Shown: one piece after another, positions 21,321-32,284 of the stretch
How the letters are laid out: each line of letters opens with the position of its first letter
How positions within the stretch are numbered: the stretch's first letter is position 1
Assembly: GCF_027887165.1 (NCBI RefSeq)
Contig: NC_077229.1
Span: 347,231,380 to 347,295,379, forward strand
Length of the DNA stretch: 64,000 bases
Direction of reading: 5' to 3'
Source: Monodelphis domestica
Taxonomy: Eukaryota > Chordata > Mammalia > Didelphimorphia > Didelphidae
Notes under the pieces: generated by a model
The model's database searches: none
Seen by the model: only the letters and a program-made list of their open reading frames with translations
What the model was told of the DNA's origin: nothing
Made by a program: the position numbers and the translations under genes

Positions 21321-23164
21321 TGGTAAAGAGAGATTAACAATAAATGAGAATGGGATGATAGATGGAACAATCTACTGGAGAAGCCAGGATGACATGAGAT
21401 CACTTGGTCATGTAGAAGAGTTTGCCTTTGCAAAGAGAACGGCCACCTCATTATATGAGATGGGGTGATGAGGAGATAGTGGCAGAAGGCATTTAGATGA
21501 TGTGATTTGATGAGAAAGGTAGAAGAAGTAGTTCTTGTCGAAAACTCATAATTTTTCAGCCAAGGCTGTCAGCTGAAAGGGTAGAAGAGGGGGTAATATG
21601 GGATTCTGAAGAAGAATGAAAAGGTTTGGAAAAGCTGCTGTGGTTCCCGTAAGGAAATGTAGTTTTTAATGTAGCTTTTTAAAAATCTGTTTCAATGATG
21701 AGAATACTACAGTAAATATTGGAGTAAAGTGGGAAACGGAACCTTTTAGGGAGGTACAAAATAACAGCCCTACTGCAGTGAGGGCCCATTTGAGATTATG
21801 AGCTGTCTTTCCCTTCTTATACTAGATGCAAAATGACCATGGCTAAGAGTCCAGGAAAAAAACCAACAGAATTCTGTTCATCAGTTCTGTTGCCTTGTTT
21901 TTTTTTTAAAGGAAAAACTAAAGTTAAAAAAAAATGAAAAACAAAAATCTGGATTAGATCCAGTCAGTATAATGTTGTAATTTTTTCCCAGCTTTTTAGC
22001 ATAGGGGTAGGAATGAAGACAGCAGATTGGAGTCATCTAGGACTGAGGCCTGGCAGGGCAAGATGGGTAAGTGGATAAGGGACGAGGGATTTAAGAGGAG
22101 ACACTGAAGAGTTGCATTGGCTCACCAACCAGTCAAAATGGGCAAAGGAAGAAAGTATTGCCAGTGTAGGTATGAAAACCTGGTAAAGAACTAAAGGATT
22201 GAGGGACTGGAGGTCATGGTGAGGATGAAGAACTATAAGTCAGAAGGAGATGTGGGATGGCAACAGTTTATGATCAGATAAGACAATTTAACATGGAAGT
22301 GGAACCTTTGTGGGTCATGGCAAGATCATGGCACACTTGTGTTTGTAGGTGAGGTGATGGTGGAAGTGAAAAGTTTGAGAGGTAAAAGTATTTGAAAGAG
22401 TATTAACATGTATGTTGAAGGCCCCTGGTATGAAGATAGTAACTGGGGAAGGAGAGAAAGGCAATGAGCTTGACACCAAATTCTTTGAGAAAGGAAGGAG
22501 GGTGACCTGGAAGTAGGCAGACAACAGCCACCACAGTTTTGTTTGGGTGGTAGATATGATGTCTGAGTGAACTCAAAGGAAGAGAGGTTACTGAGTGATG
22601 GCGACAGAGGCAGGAAGTGACAAAAAATGACAATGGGAAATAAGAAGTATTCTAACTTCCTCTTCAACCAATGAAAGAGGGGAAAGAAATGAGTGAAAAT
22701 GTAGCGAGTGCTGGAAAGGGAGAGTCTGGGTCATCAGGAAGAGCCAAGTTTAACTCAGGGAGAGCCAAAAGGTAAAAGGGGTAGGAAATGGGAAGATTTA
22801 AGATGAAAGCAAGTCTGTTACATATGGAACATGTTTTTCATGGAGCATCCTCACTTTAACTACCTGTAGGCTGGCTTGTGGGAGTAGAGGGGTTGGGTTA
22901 AGGGGGATGAGAACAAGGGGTGGAAGACCGGATTTGAATAATGACAGCCAGAGATCAGGATCTTTAGAATGGGGAGAGTAGGACCAGGTGGGAGTTTATT
23001 AGTCATTGAGAAATGAGTTCAGAAATGTTATGAGCTTTAGTAGGGGCTGGGATTATTGTCTCAGGTAGTTCAGGTGAGTAGAACAGTAAGGGCAACTATT
23101 GGAGTAGAATTTCCTTCATATATCCCTGTAGACAGACCAGGAGACAGGCAGGAAGAGTGAGCAG

Positions 23165-23447
23165 GAAGGCACAATAAGAATAATAGCTAGTATTTCTACA
23201 GAATCTCTTATGTGCCAGGTGCCATGCTAAGTGATTTATAAATATTACCTCATTTGATTTTGACAACAGCTCTAGGTAGGTGAGTGTTATTATTAGTCTC
23301 ATTTTACAACTGAGGAAAATGAGGCAAATAGAAATTACATGACTTACTCAAGGTCACACGGCTAGTTTTTAAGGCAAGATCTAAACTGAGGTCTTCCTGA
23401 CTCCAGGTCCAACACTCTCTCCACTAAGCCACAGAGCTCCCTCTGTC
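23165..23447 (-). repeat. MIR/THER1-type CORE-SINE, antisense, nearly full length
   Basis: 'tatgtgccaggtgccatgct', 'aaatattacctcatttgatt', 'cattttacaactgaggaaaa', 'aaggtcacacggctagtttt', 'gaggtcttcctgactccagg' and 'ccactaagccacagagctcc' cover the whole element in reverse. Confidence 0.85.
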
Positions 23448-23459
23448 CCCTGTAAGAAG

Positions 23460-23712
23460 GAAAGGTCCCCTGAAAGCAGGAAGATTCCAGGTCAGAAGAC
23501 CTTCATGTGATGGAATGGCCACTCTCCAATCTCCTGCAGGCAAGAAGGGCACCCTGCAAGCGGGAAGAGTCTAGCCTCAGGGATGGATAGGAATCCAGTG
23601 AATGTCTCTCTGATCGCCTCCTGGCAGGAAGAGGACAGGCCAGGAAACCAGCAGGAATGGCATCTCTCTGACCCTCTGCAGGGAAGGAGGGTCCCCTGCA
23701 AGTAGCAAGAGA
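23460..23712. repeat. unnamed GC-richer repeat, degenerate units
   Basis: Three imperfect units share the words 'ggtcccctgaaagcaggaag' (near 23,465), 'gcaccctgcaagcgggaaga' (near 23,549) and 'ggtcccctgcaagtagcaag' (near 23,690). The last two are each preceded by 'ggaatggc', a pyrimidine-rich stretch and 'ctgca'. A further copy lies at 25,110-25,194. I do not recognise the family; it could be part of an LTR or a minisatellite. Confidence 0.7.
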
Positions 23713-24367
23713 TTGGTTCAGGGAGACTGGCATGAAAAAGAAAGTAAAATAGGGTCATTGAAACATTTACAAAATTCACAGATGAGAACAGAAGGAAATT
23801 TAGAAAAAACATAATTAAGACAATTTCTTTTTCTATCCAGTTTTCTAGACAGAAGTAAATCTATTGAGATCCATAGAAAAACTAGTCAGACACTAACATC
23901 TCCCTTGAAGTGCTGGCTTCTTTTGTTGTCCTTGCTGTATATGCCAGTGGGACCCTGTTTTATCTGGTCTTACTCTGTGGAATTTGATAATTACTCATGA
24001 ACTACTGCCTCCTTCCTTCATAGCCTTCCACGTCTAATTCCCATCCTTCTTTTTCCTTAAATCCATAAACTTTGTCTCCTTAGTCTGAGACTTTCTCAGT
24101 GTCTGTCTTAAGTGGATCCCTGGTTTCATTATGGGTGTTCTCTCTACTGGTAAAGATCACAGCCCATTTGCCCCTTCATTCTGTGAGATTCTTCTATGTT
24201 TTCTTCTGTTAAGACACTAAAGAGATTCTGTCCAATACAGAATGCCTTCTTCTGGTTTTGATTCTCTGAGCAATATGTTGTGGATTATTGACCAGAAACA
24301 AGAATGTTTTATTTGTCTTCCTAATTAATTCTTGAAGGATCAGGTTTATAGAGAAAGTTAGGCATTG
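23713..24367. other. no recognised feature
   Basis: About 650 bp without a named repeat or coding region. Confidence 0.45.
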
Positions 24368-24583
24368 TAACTTCCTTAAAAAAAAAACCCACAAACAAAC
24401 TCTTACCTTCCACCTTAGAATTAATACTGGGTATCGGTTCTAAGGCAGACGTACAGGAAGGGCTAGATAACAAAGGATAAGTGACTTGGTCAGTGTCACA
24501 TAGCTAGGAAGTGTGTGAGGTCAGATTTGAACCCAGGATCTATAGACCTGGCTCTCTATCCATTGAACCACTAGCTGCTCCTT
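24368..24583 (-). repeat. marsupial tRNA-SINE (WSINE/SINE1 type), antisense
   Basis: T/A-rich end, 'accttagaattaatactggg', 'gtcacatagctaggaagtgt' and 'gatttgaacccaggatctat', then the head words 'ccattgaaccactagctgct'. Confidence 0.85.
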
Positions 24584-25109
24584 ACAACTTCTTTTTGATG
24601 AGATTCTTTCTGGAGTCAGGAATATCTTGGTTCAAATCTTGCCTCTAATTCTTTTGCCAGGCTGGTGGGACAGACAGTTGGCTGATGGTTTCAACTGTAG
24701 GAAAATGGATGTTTTTGTTTTACAGATTTATAAATTATAGATAGTTTTCAGTATCAGAGCCCTTCAGTGATCCTACACACACTCAGGTAATTAGATGGTT
24801 TTTATAATTAATTACAAATGAGCTTCAGCTCATGTATTTGAGAAATTGTTTTATATTGATTTTGTTACATCCTTTCAAATGATGTGGTCAGATGCTACAA
24901 ATCATAAACAATGTGGCTAGAGACGATTTCTAATTAAAGAAGACTTTGAGGAAAATTTTAGGTTACATGAAATGGTTCAACCTTTCAGCAACTATTCTGG
25001 CTTTGGATCCATAAGTATACAATGATGTAATTTCAACGGTGATCCAGAAACCATGATGCAGAAATCTGGGAGTAGAATGAGAGCTAGGCAAAGAGCCCTA
25101 GGTCAGGTG
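24584..25109. other. repeat-poor AT-rich stretch
   Basis: 24,780-24,960 holds 'ataattaattacaaatgagc', an AT-rich core with TAATTA sites, and a palindromic 'gagcttcagctc'. It might be conserved non-coding DNA. No coding frame. Confidence 0.35.
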
Positions 25110-25194
25110 GGCAGGAAGAGGAAAGGTCAGGAAAGCAGCATGGCATGGAATGGCATCTCTCTGACCCCCTTCAGGAAAGAAGGGTCCCCTGCAG
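25110..25194. repeat. second copy of the unnamed repeat at 23.5 kb
   Basis: 'gcaggaagaggaaaggtcag' and 'ggaatggcatctctctgacc' closely match 23,623-23,700, and 'gggtcccctgcag' closes the unit. It is about 1.5 kb from the first cluster, in the same orientation. Confidence 0.75.
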
Positions 25195-25424
25195 TGTACT
25201 CCGGGCAAACAAAGTGACTCCTTTGAGGTTTAATTTTATGGAATTGTGCCATCTTAGACTTTGAAACATTCTTAGTAGTCACTGAATTTAAGCCATACTT
25301 GAGACACAAATTCTGCTTCCAACACACTCCCCAAATTATCTTTAAGCCTCTGCTTGAATTTCTCCTGTGAGAATGAACTTATTCACATATGAAGTAATCT
25401 ATTGATTTTTAATAAAGTTCTATA

Positions 25425-25552
25425 TTTATAAAGGGTGACTCAAATGAAACAGTTTGCCCTCAAGGAGCTTACACAAAGAAATCACATACACAGGGAGATG
25501 AACAAATCAAAGTGATTTGGGGGTGGAAGAGAGCATTAACAATTAGTAGTAT
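25425..25552 (-). mobile_element. L2 3' fragment, antisense
   Basis: 'gccctcaaggagcttacaca' is the antisense L2 3' word. The flanks are diverged. Confidence 0.5.
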
Positions 25553-25553
25553 T

Positions 25554-25757
25554 AAGGGCAGCTTGGTGGCTCAATGAATTGAGAGTCAGACGTAGGGGTA
25601 GGAGTCCTGGGTTCAAATTAGCCTCTGACACTTCTTAGCTGGGTGACCCTGGGCAAGTCACTTAACCCCCATTTTCCTAAACCATACCACTCTTCTGCCT
25701 TGGAACCAATACACAATATTGATTCTAAGATGGAAGGTAAGAGTTAAAAAAACATAT
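25554..25757 (+). repeat. marsupial tRNA-SINE (WSINE/SINE1 type), full length
   Basis: The clearest sense copy here. Head 'gggcagcttggtggctcaat', B box 'ctgggttcaaattagcctct', 'gtgaccctgggcaagtcact', 'ctgccttggaaccaatacac' and 'tattgattctaagatggaag' as the palindromic 3' end, then an A tail. The tRNA-like head carries the internal RNA polymerase III promoter. Confidence 0.92.
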
Positions 25758-26237
25758 ATACATAATTAGGAATATCAAGAGCTTGAGAGGAAACTTTAGC
25801 ATTGATTGTTATCTGGCTATCTCCTCCACCTGCCCAACCTATACTTTATTCCATCTGTATATCCATATTCACCTGCTTCCACCTGCAAGTTCTAGAATGG
25901 GCTATTTAGGTGCTGATTTATGCCTTAACAAGAATTTGACTAAAGCTTCCTATTGACCTTGGCAATGAGTGACCTTTATTATCTAGGTCATTCTAGTGAT
26001 GATGCCTCTAATATGTTTTCCAGCCCATATTTGCTTGTTTGCCTGGATTTCTGACCAACCCCCTTGCCTTAACCTTTAATATTTGTGTCTTCCTGTCTAA
26101 CTAATAGTTTTCTAACCCATGGCTCGCTGACACCTCCATTAGTCAATTATTTCTTGTCTAATGCTTGCTGCCCAGTTTTCTGACTTATTGCTCTATTTTG
26201 ACCTTCAACTTGTATGTATTTCTGGACTCACTCGAGG

Positions 26238-26397
26238 CCATAGATTTAGAGCCAGATTCAATCCAACCTTTTTATTTTAAAGATGAGGAAGCTGAGGTCC
26301 AAAATGGTCAAATGACCACACAAAATCATACAAGGAATTAGTGAGAGAGTTAGGACTTAAGCCCAAACCCATTACCCTTTCCAGCACGCTATGATTT
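26238..26397 (-). repeat. MIR3/THER2-like SINE, antisense
   Basis: 'catagatttagagccagatt', 'aaagatgaggaagctgaggt' and 'tacaaggaattagtgagaga' in order. Confidence 0.7.
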
Positions 26398-26519
26398 CTC
26401 CCAAAAACTGGTTTGGTTTTTGAAAATGTGCAGCCTAGATACTCCCAGGTCCCAGTTCCTTGTCCTTAACTGTCTACTCTTTGATGACCCATTTACTGCT
26501 TGAGGATTGTTTAATACTT

Positions 26520-26627
26520 GAATGCTGTTTTCCCAGGAAGAGTGTAAGCTTCTTGAGAGCAGAAGCAATGTCCTTTGCTTTTTCTCTGTTTCTCATAGTA
26601 GCCAGCACAGATCTGGTCACACAGTAG
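26520..26627 (+). mobile_element. L2 3' end fragment
   Basis: 'gtaagcttcttgagagcaga' and 'gtagccagcacagatctgg' are the sense L2 3' UTR, ending 'cacacagtagg'. Confidence 0.6.
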
Positions 26628-26694
26628 GTATTAGAGTTGAAGAGACCTTAGAGGTCATTCAGTCCAAACACATTTTACAGATAATTAAACTTAC

Positions 26695-27320
26695 ACAAGC
26701 ATTTATTAAGTGCCTACTATGTACCAGGAACTGTGTTGGGGCTATAAAGTAAAAAATGAAATAACCCCTTCCTTCAAATAACTCATATTTTTTGGGAGAG
26801 AAATAATATTTACACATATCAGTACATATTTAAAAATAGAAATAGGTATATTTGTATATTTGTATATACATGTGTATTTCTCTCTATCCATCTATATACA
26901 TGCACACAATGTAAATATGGGGCGAGACAGCTAGGTGCCTCAGTGGATAAAGCACTGGGTCTAGACAAGTTCAAATTTGGCCTTCAACAAGAGCTGTGTG
27001 ATCCATAAGCAAGTCACTTAACCTTGTTTGCTTCAGTTTCCTCATCTGTAAAATGAATTGGAAAAGGAAATGGTGAGGCTCATTTGGAGTCATGAAGAGC
27101 CAGACATAACAGAACAACAAAAACAAATATGGGGTAATGAGGGGGTGAGGAAGTACTAAAAGAAGGGGAGAATCGGTAATGGCTTCCTATAAGAGGGGAC
27201 ATTTGAACTGAGTTTTGAAGGAAGCTACAAAATGTGACAGGTTAGGAGGGACTGAATACCAGGCATGAGGAGCAGCCTATGCAAAGGCAAAGAGATGGAA
27301 GAATAGCAGATGAATAAATG
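26695..27320 (-). mobile_element. L2 3' end, antisense, split by a SINE at 26918-27127
   Basis: 'agcatttattaagtgcctac', 'gccaggaactgtgttgg'-like words, and after the SINE 'ggacatttgaactgagtttt', 'gaggagcagcctatgcaaag' (antisense L2 3' UTR and ORF end). Confidence 0.65.
26918..27127 (+). repeat. RTE-tailed marsupial tRNA-SINE
   Basis: Head 'acagctaggtgcctcagtgg', B-box region 'aagttcaaatttggccttca', 'gcttcagtttcctcatctgt', 'ggaaaaggaaatggtgaggc' and RTE-like tail 'catgaagagccagacataac', ending in CAA repeats. Confidence 0.85.
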
Positions 27321-27440
27321 GAGATCCACAGAAGTAAAGGGATTTGTCCAAGGTCACACAACCAATAAATGGAAGAGTTAGGACCTGAAACCTGAGATCC
27401 ACAGTACTGACTCTAAGTTCAGTGCTCTTTCTCTTACCTT

Positions 27441-27821
27441 ATACTTCTAAATGACTTCTCCTATTTTTCCACTCCATAAATGCCTGATGAATTGATCCAA
27501 CTTGGTACAATGCCCATATCGTTCTCCAGTAAGAGTATTCTCTACTCTATTCTGGAGCTCATGAATCAGGGTAGAATGCAGCAGGTCCTTTGTAGGGAGA
27601 CCTCTTCACATTTAGACTTCTTAATTTGTTGTGCTCACTGACTTGTTTCCAGTACAAGGCAAGATGTGTTTCTTAATCTCCATAGTGTAAATACTTTCTG
27701 GCATATTCCGGTTCAATGCTTGCTCAGTTGCCTGAATCGTTATATACATATTGCCTATTTGAGATAAAAAACCAAACATCTGTTAACTCTTTGCCCATGT
27801 TCCTACCCTCTTTGGACAGAG
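27441..27821. other. no recognised feature
   Basis: About 380 bp with no feature I can name. Confidence 0.45.
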
Positions 27822-28020
27822 GAAGCATCATAGAGTGGAAAGAGCCTTGGATTAGGAGGCAGGGATGATGGGGGTTGCTAACCAGCAGTCTGATTGCATA
27901 GACGCCATTTTTTTCTTTGGTATCCTTATCCTTTTCTTCAGGTACCCTTATCTGTAAAATGATGGGGTTGGATTATATTCTCTCTAAGGACCTCCAGTCC
28001 TGAAATTCCAGGATACTACA
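27822..28020 (+). repeat. MIR-type SINE
   Basis: 'gcatcatagagtggaaagag', 'acccttatctgtaaaatgat' and 'tctctaaggacctccagtcc' in sense order. Confidence 0.7.
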
Positions 28021-28494
28021 AGATCATCAGAATCTTTGACAAGTATGTGGAGCTTGTTTCAAGATATTTCCATTTAATTAAAACAGAGGGGGCAAAGAAG
28101 AGTGACTAGGTATAAGATTTTCCTCTGAGAGGGGACATAGTTCCTTTGAAGCATGAGAGCCCTGAGTAGTCAAGCATGTCATAACCATGTGTTGGGTGAA
28201 CAAAGTCTCTCTGGCTTAGAAATAAACACAACCAGACCAGTTCCTGATTGAGAAAGATGCCAACACTTTCAGGAGAATACATTAAGCAAACAGTGGTCAC
28301 AATGTGGATTACAAATGATTTACCCAACAAATCTTCTTTTCAAATGGGTGGAGGGACTGATTGCTTATGTTTTCCTGATTTCTTGTCAAGAAAAACAAAG
28401 TGCTCAACTATGTTTTCTTATTGGTAGAAGGAGGGAGGCATGATGGGGAACTGGATGGAATGTGATGCTAGGAATGAGAAGATTTGGATCCTAG
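28021..28494. other. no recognised feature
   Basis: About 470 bp, no repeat family or coding region recognised; the 74-codon minus-strand frame here has no domain. Confidence 0.4.
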
Positions 28495-28685
28495 GCCTTG
28501 TTCTGGGAAAGAAGGCTGAATTTGGAGCCTGGTACAATGGGTTCTAGGCTTGACTCCCTTATAGGGAGAGAGGGTGACTACATGCAAATCATATTACCCA
28601 TCTGTTCCTCATTTCTTCACTTGCAAGAGGCAGGAACTAGTCTCAATCTCTTAAGCACCTTCTAGCCCTAATATTTTATGCTCCT
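28495..28685 (+). repeat. MIR-type SINE, diverged
   Basis: 'gaatttggagcctggtacaa', 'ctgttcctcatttcttcact' and 'aagcaccttctagccctaat'. Confidence 0.5.
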
Positions 28686-29024
28686 AAAGCATCAGGATAA
28701 CGTCTTTAGCTTCCCTGATCCACCCAACCCACTTTAACTCTCCGACCACACAACACTAATCCTTTGAAGACTATATTGATTTCTTTCTGTTTGCAGCAGT
28801 AAGATGTGTTTTTTCATGGCTCAGCCAGAAGAGCTGCTCTTTTTTTAAAGTGGGTAGTGATACTGGCCATATTACCATTCAAGAGATGAAATATCAGTCT
28901 GTGCCCTGAATGAGGTTTTTAATAATAGGAGGATATGATTCCTTGAGGGATATTATTTAGTAATGATAGGCCATTACTCTTAACAACATTACTACTTCAT
29001 TTCCATTAAATGCATCAGACAGTA
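28686..29024. other. no recognised feature
   Basis: About 340 bp, nothing named. Confidence 0.4.
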
Positions 29025-29250
29025 TTAATTCATTTATTCAACAAGCATTTATTAAGTACCTATCAAGTATCAATGATTGGAGGGTTTTAGTGTACCAGAC
29101 TACAAACTCAATATGAGCCAGCAGATGACACAACAATCAAACATTTAAGATGTTTAGAAACAATCAAACAAACAATTAACATTAATTAAGCACTGGGGAT
29201 ACAAAAAGAAGCAAAAGATAGCCCCTGCCCATTAATAGAAGTAAAAAGAA
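29025..29250 (-). mobile_element. L2 tail, antisense, probably interrupted by an L3/CR1 scrap
   Basis: 'caacaagcatttattaagta' opens an L2 tail, and 'actggggatacaaaaagaag' with 'aagatagcccctgcccatta' continues it after about 100 bp. The inserted part contains 'actcaatatgagccagcaga', like the L3/CR1 region seen at 29.3 and 34.9 kb. Confidence 0.5.
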
Positions 29251-29254
29251 GCAG

Positions 29255-29642
29255 TAATCTCATTATACTCTTTTCTGGAGTATTATATTTTGCTTGAAGA
29301 GCTATCATTTAGGTAATGAATGAGATGGAGAGAAACCAAAGAAGGGAAAATAAGTTGGTGAGAAGACTGGATACTACATCCTATTGAAGATCAATCAAAG
29401 GAACAAAGGGTGTTTGGGAGGAGAAGAGAAGACTTTGAGATAGATATCTTTCAATATTTTTCTGGGTTATCATTTAGAAGAGGGTTTAGACTTCTTCTTG
29501 GCCTCAGAGAACAGGAGATCTTCAAGTGAAGATTGGATGAACACTCATCAGGGATGTTGTAGAAGGGATTCCTCTTCACGGTTGAGGAAACTGCCATTCA
29601 TGGTCCCTTCCAACTGTGATATTCTGTGGTTCTGTGACTGAT
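29255..29642 (+). mobile_element. L3/CR1 LINE 3' end
   Basis: 'gagatcttcaagtgaagatt', 'catcagggatgttgtagaag', 'ggtcccttccaactgtgata' and 'ttctgtggttctgtgac' are the classic L3/CR1 3' end in sense orientation. Confidence 0.8.
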
Positions 29643-29671
29643 ATAGTATTTTTGTGGTAGAGTTGACTCTG

Positions 29672-29790
29672 CTTTTACTCCTTTCTAGATAGTGAACTCC
29701 ATGAGATCAGGGGCCATGATATTTTCAAATGATTTATCTATCTTGATATTTACTAGTGACTTCTCCATACACTAAAAATCTAATAAATAA
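29672..29790 (+). mobile_element. L2 3' end fragment
   Basis: 'agtgaactccatgagatcag' and 'gggccatgatattttc' correspond to the L2 3' UTR, ending 'ctaataaataaag'. Confidence 0.55.
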
Positions 29791-29864
29791 AGCTAACGAA
29801 TCCAATTCTAATAAATGTTCATTGCATGAAGGATTTGAGGTTACAAAAAAGCTAGTGTGATCTT

Positions 29865-29965
29865 ATGTTGCCTTAAAAAGAATGGAGTGTCTAGAATAAG
29901 AGAGTCCCAAATAGTCCCATTGCATTCTGAATTGGTCAGACCACATCTGGATGTTGATTGGTTTA
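29865..29965 (+). mobile_element. L3/CR1 fragment
   Basis: 'tagtcccattgcattctgaa' and 'ttggtcagaccacatctgga' match the L3 3' region. Confidence 0.55.
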
Positions 29966-30114
29966 TGGGGTAAGGTTTTTAAGAGGTGGCATTGAAAAGA
30001 TGGTGTTTCTAAACCAAAGGTGACAGTGTAGTGAAGACATACAGAGTAGCAGCAGCCAGAGCATGAGAAAACAAGAAGAGGAGAAAGAGATAGAAAATGG
30101 TTGAAAGTAGTGAT

Positions 30115-30127
30115 CCCCCCCCCCCCC
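30115..30127. repeat. C13 homopolymer
   Basis: Thirteen consecutive C residues. Such runs are prone to length error in sequencing. Confidence 0.95.
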
Positions 30128-30489
30128 TGAAAATATTACACATAATAGTTGAGAGCAGCTACTGTTTGCTTTAGGATGCTGACAGGTGTCTGCTAACTGC
30201 TGATCAATGCACCTGGGGAAGGAGTGTCAGATAATAGGAGAAAAGGTCAGGAGATTTTCTATAAAAAGCCACACTTAGGATCCCCCAGTGACAGCTTGTA
30301 GCAGGCAGTTTGCCATGGCAGTAAGCAGGGAGAATTGCCAGCAAAAGCCACAGAGAACTGAAAATCTGAGTGTCAGTAGGTATGAATAGAAAGGGGAATG
30401 GTTTGGTGACCTGCAGAGGTTTCAGTGTTGAGAGTTTTTCCCTGAACCAATTAACAGCTATATATTTTTTTGCATGCAAAACATATTTC

Positions 30490-31245
30490 TGTGTTAGCCA
30501 TATTTTTGGCAAAGCAAGAAAAATAAAGTCAGAAAATTATACTTCAATTTGTACTCAGTTCATCAGTTCTCTCTCTGGAGGTCTATAAGCATTTTTTCAT
30601 CATGAGTCTTTTGGAATTGTCTTGAATCATTATATTGATCAGAGTAACAACATTGCTTTTTTTGTGCACAATGATCTCATGATTCTTCTGACTTCACCTT
30701 GCATCGGTTCATATGATTTCTTGCCATTCTACACCCCTCTGCCCTCACAAAATCACTGTCTTTTGCCATTCTTATAGCACAATAGTACTCTATCACATCA
30801 CAATCATATACCCAACTTGTTCAGTCATTCCCCCAACTGATGGGCATCTCCTTGATTTCCAATTCTTTGCCTCCACAAAAAAAGAGCTGCTATAAATATT
30901 TTTGTATATAGAGATCCTTTTCCTTTTTTCTCGATCTCTTTGACATACAGATCTTTTTGTTTAAAGTTTTATGGACTTTTGGGCATAGTTTCAAATTGTT
31001 CTCCATAGTGACTGGACAAGTTCACTATTCCGCCAGCAGTTCATTAGGGTACTTATTTTTCTCTCATCCTTTCCAGTTTTGATAGGAGTGAGGTGCTATC
31101 TCAGAGTTTTAATTTGCCTTTTTCTAATCAATAGTGATTTAGAATTTTTTTTTATGACTGTAGATTGCTTTGTTTTTTCCTCTGAAAACTGCCTGTTCAT
31201 ATCCTTTGACCATTTATCGATTGGGGAATGGCTCTTATCTTTAAA
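30490..31245 (-). mobile_element. L1 LINE 3' region, antisense
   Basis: 'agcacaatagtactctatca', 'cagtcattcccccaactgat', 'ttccaattctttgcctccac' and 'gagctgctataaatattttt' are antisense of the L1 ORF2 C-terminal coding region (the NWK..CP..W...LWY..MEYY segment). It continues with 'aaattgttctccatagtgac' and 'atatcctttgaccatttatc'. No long frame survives. Confidence 0.75.
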
Positions 31246-31860
31246 ATTAATTTATTTTTTATTATATACTTATCAATCACTGCCACCACCCAAACTCATT
31301 TAAGCAAATGTATAAAAAAGATTATGTACAAAACTCCATATTGTTTATAATGTATTTAAAGATATGTAACATATATGTATGCTAATATAAACATCCTTTG
31401 CTTTTGAGTTCCCCTTGAATTTGTTTTACTTGAATACTTTTCCTCTTGATCTTGTTGTTATGTATTATTATTTTTTTTCCTTCTTTTCATTTTTTCATAT
31501 ATTTCCCTTATTTCTTTTGTATCCCTAATAACATAATTCAATCCATTACGTTCAAATATCACATCCTATTCAGCCATTTCTCCCATTCATTGCATTTGTG
31601 TTATTTCCAATTATTTTGTCATAACAAAGTTTCCATGAATATTTTCCTTCATGCACAGCTTTTTACCTTCTCAATAATACCCTTAGGGCCTATCCCTAGT
31701 AATGGGATCTCTAGGTCAATGAACATGAACAGCTTTACAGATCTTAATATATATTTTCATCTTGTTTTCTTAAAAAAATTTGCATTATAATATTAGGCTT
31801 ATTTCTCCATGTTCCTATTAGCATTTGATTTGATCACTTTAGCCAGACTGGTTCTTAGTT
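31246..31860 (-). mobile_element. second L1-like 3' fragment, antisense, older
   Basis: 'attcagccatttctcccatt', 'ttgtgttatttccaattatt' and 'gggcctatccctagtaatgg' follow the same order as the L1 region at 30.8-31.0 kb but in a more diverged form. The boundary with the preceding L1 is not sharp. Confidence 0.5.
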
Positions 31861-31974
31861 AACATATATTAAATATAGGACTATATTTTGCTAGATTGGT
31901 CCTAAGGCAGGAGACACAATCTGTTGCCAGGACCATACTCTTTCCAAGATAAATCTTTCCAGGTTGGTCATACC

Positions 31975-32112
31975 CAGTATATATATATATATATATATAC
32001 ACACAACATATTGGGTTATACCCTATATATGTAATATATAAACATATATATATATATAAAACAATACTCATATATATATAGTATATGTATATATAGTATG
32101 TATATATATATA
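31975..32112. repeat. (TA)n-rich microsatellite
   Basis: Broken TA/TATG tract responsible for the Tyr/Ile-rich frame on the minus strand. Confidence 0.9.
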
Positions 32113-32118
32113 TTTTAA

Positions 32119-32272
32119 AATGCTTACTTTGTCTTATTATCAATTCTAAATGAATGGCAAGGGTTAGGCAATTAGGGTTAAGTGATTTGCCCAGGGTCAG
32201 TAACTAGGGAGTTTCTCAGGGTGGATTTGAACCTAGGTCCTCCCAACTTTGGGCCTGGTGCTCTATCCACTT
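32119..32272 (-). repeat. marsupial tRNA-SINE (WSINE/SINE1 type), 5'-end partial
   Basis: 'gatttgcccagggtcagtaa', 'ggatttgaacctaggtcctc' and 'ggcctggtgctctatccact' in antisense. The palindromic end is degraded. Confidence 0.8.
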
Positions 32273-32284
32273 TCTATATTTTTA

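Larger units (their letters stand above)
19429..22930 (-). mobile_element. near full-length L2 LINE, antisense
   Basis: From left to right (3' to 5' of the element). The tail has 'tcagtcagtaaacatttata'. ORF2 C-terminal parts include 'ggaaaaggcttcctctagta' and 'gaatgcaaaatagaagagg'. RT words follow: 'cagtgtcaaagtctacagag' (antisense of the AAFDT-like core), 'agcccagcacagaaccctgt' (antisense of the PQGSVLGP region) and 'gagatgataatgagattcac' (around YADD). The endonuclease region near 22,400-22,480 reads FNIH on the minus strand. A SINE interrupts it at 21,115-21,320. The frame is broken in many places, and only short pieces stay open. L2 copies are normally 5'-truncated, so this length is unusual. 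Confidence 0.8.
26628..27440 (-). repeat. MIR3/THER2-like SINE in two halves (26628-26694 and 27321-27440)
   Basis: Left half: 'gagaccttagaggtcattca' and 'cattttacagataattaaac'. Right half: 'tccaaggtcacacaaccaat' and 'aagttcagtgctctttctct'. An L2 tail between them is itself interrupted by another SINE. Confidence 0.7.

Noticed and set aside
19471-22667. Several 69-113-codon minus-strand frames
   Set aside because: They are open remnants of a decayed L2 ORF2, not host genes.
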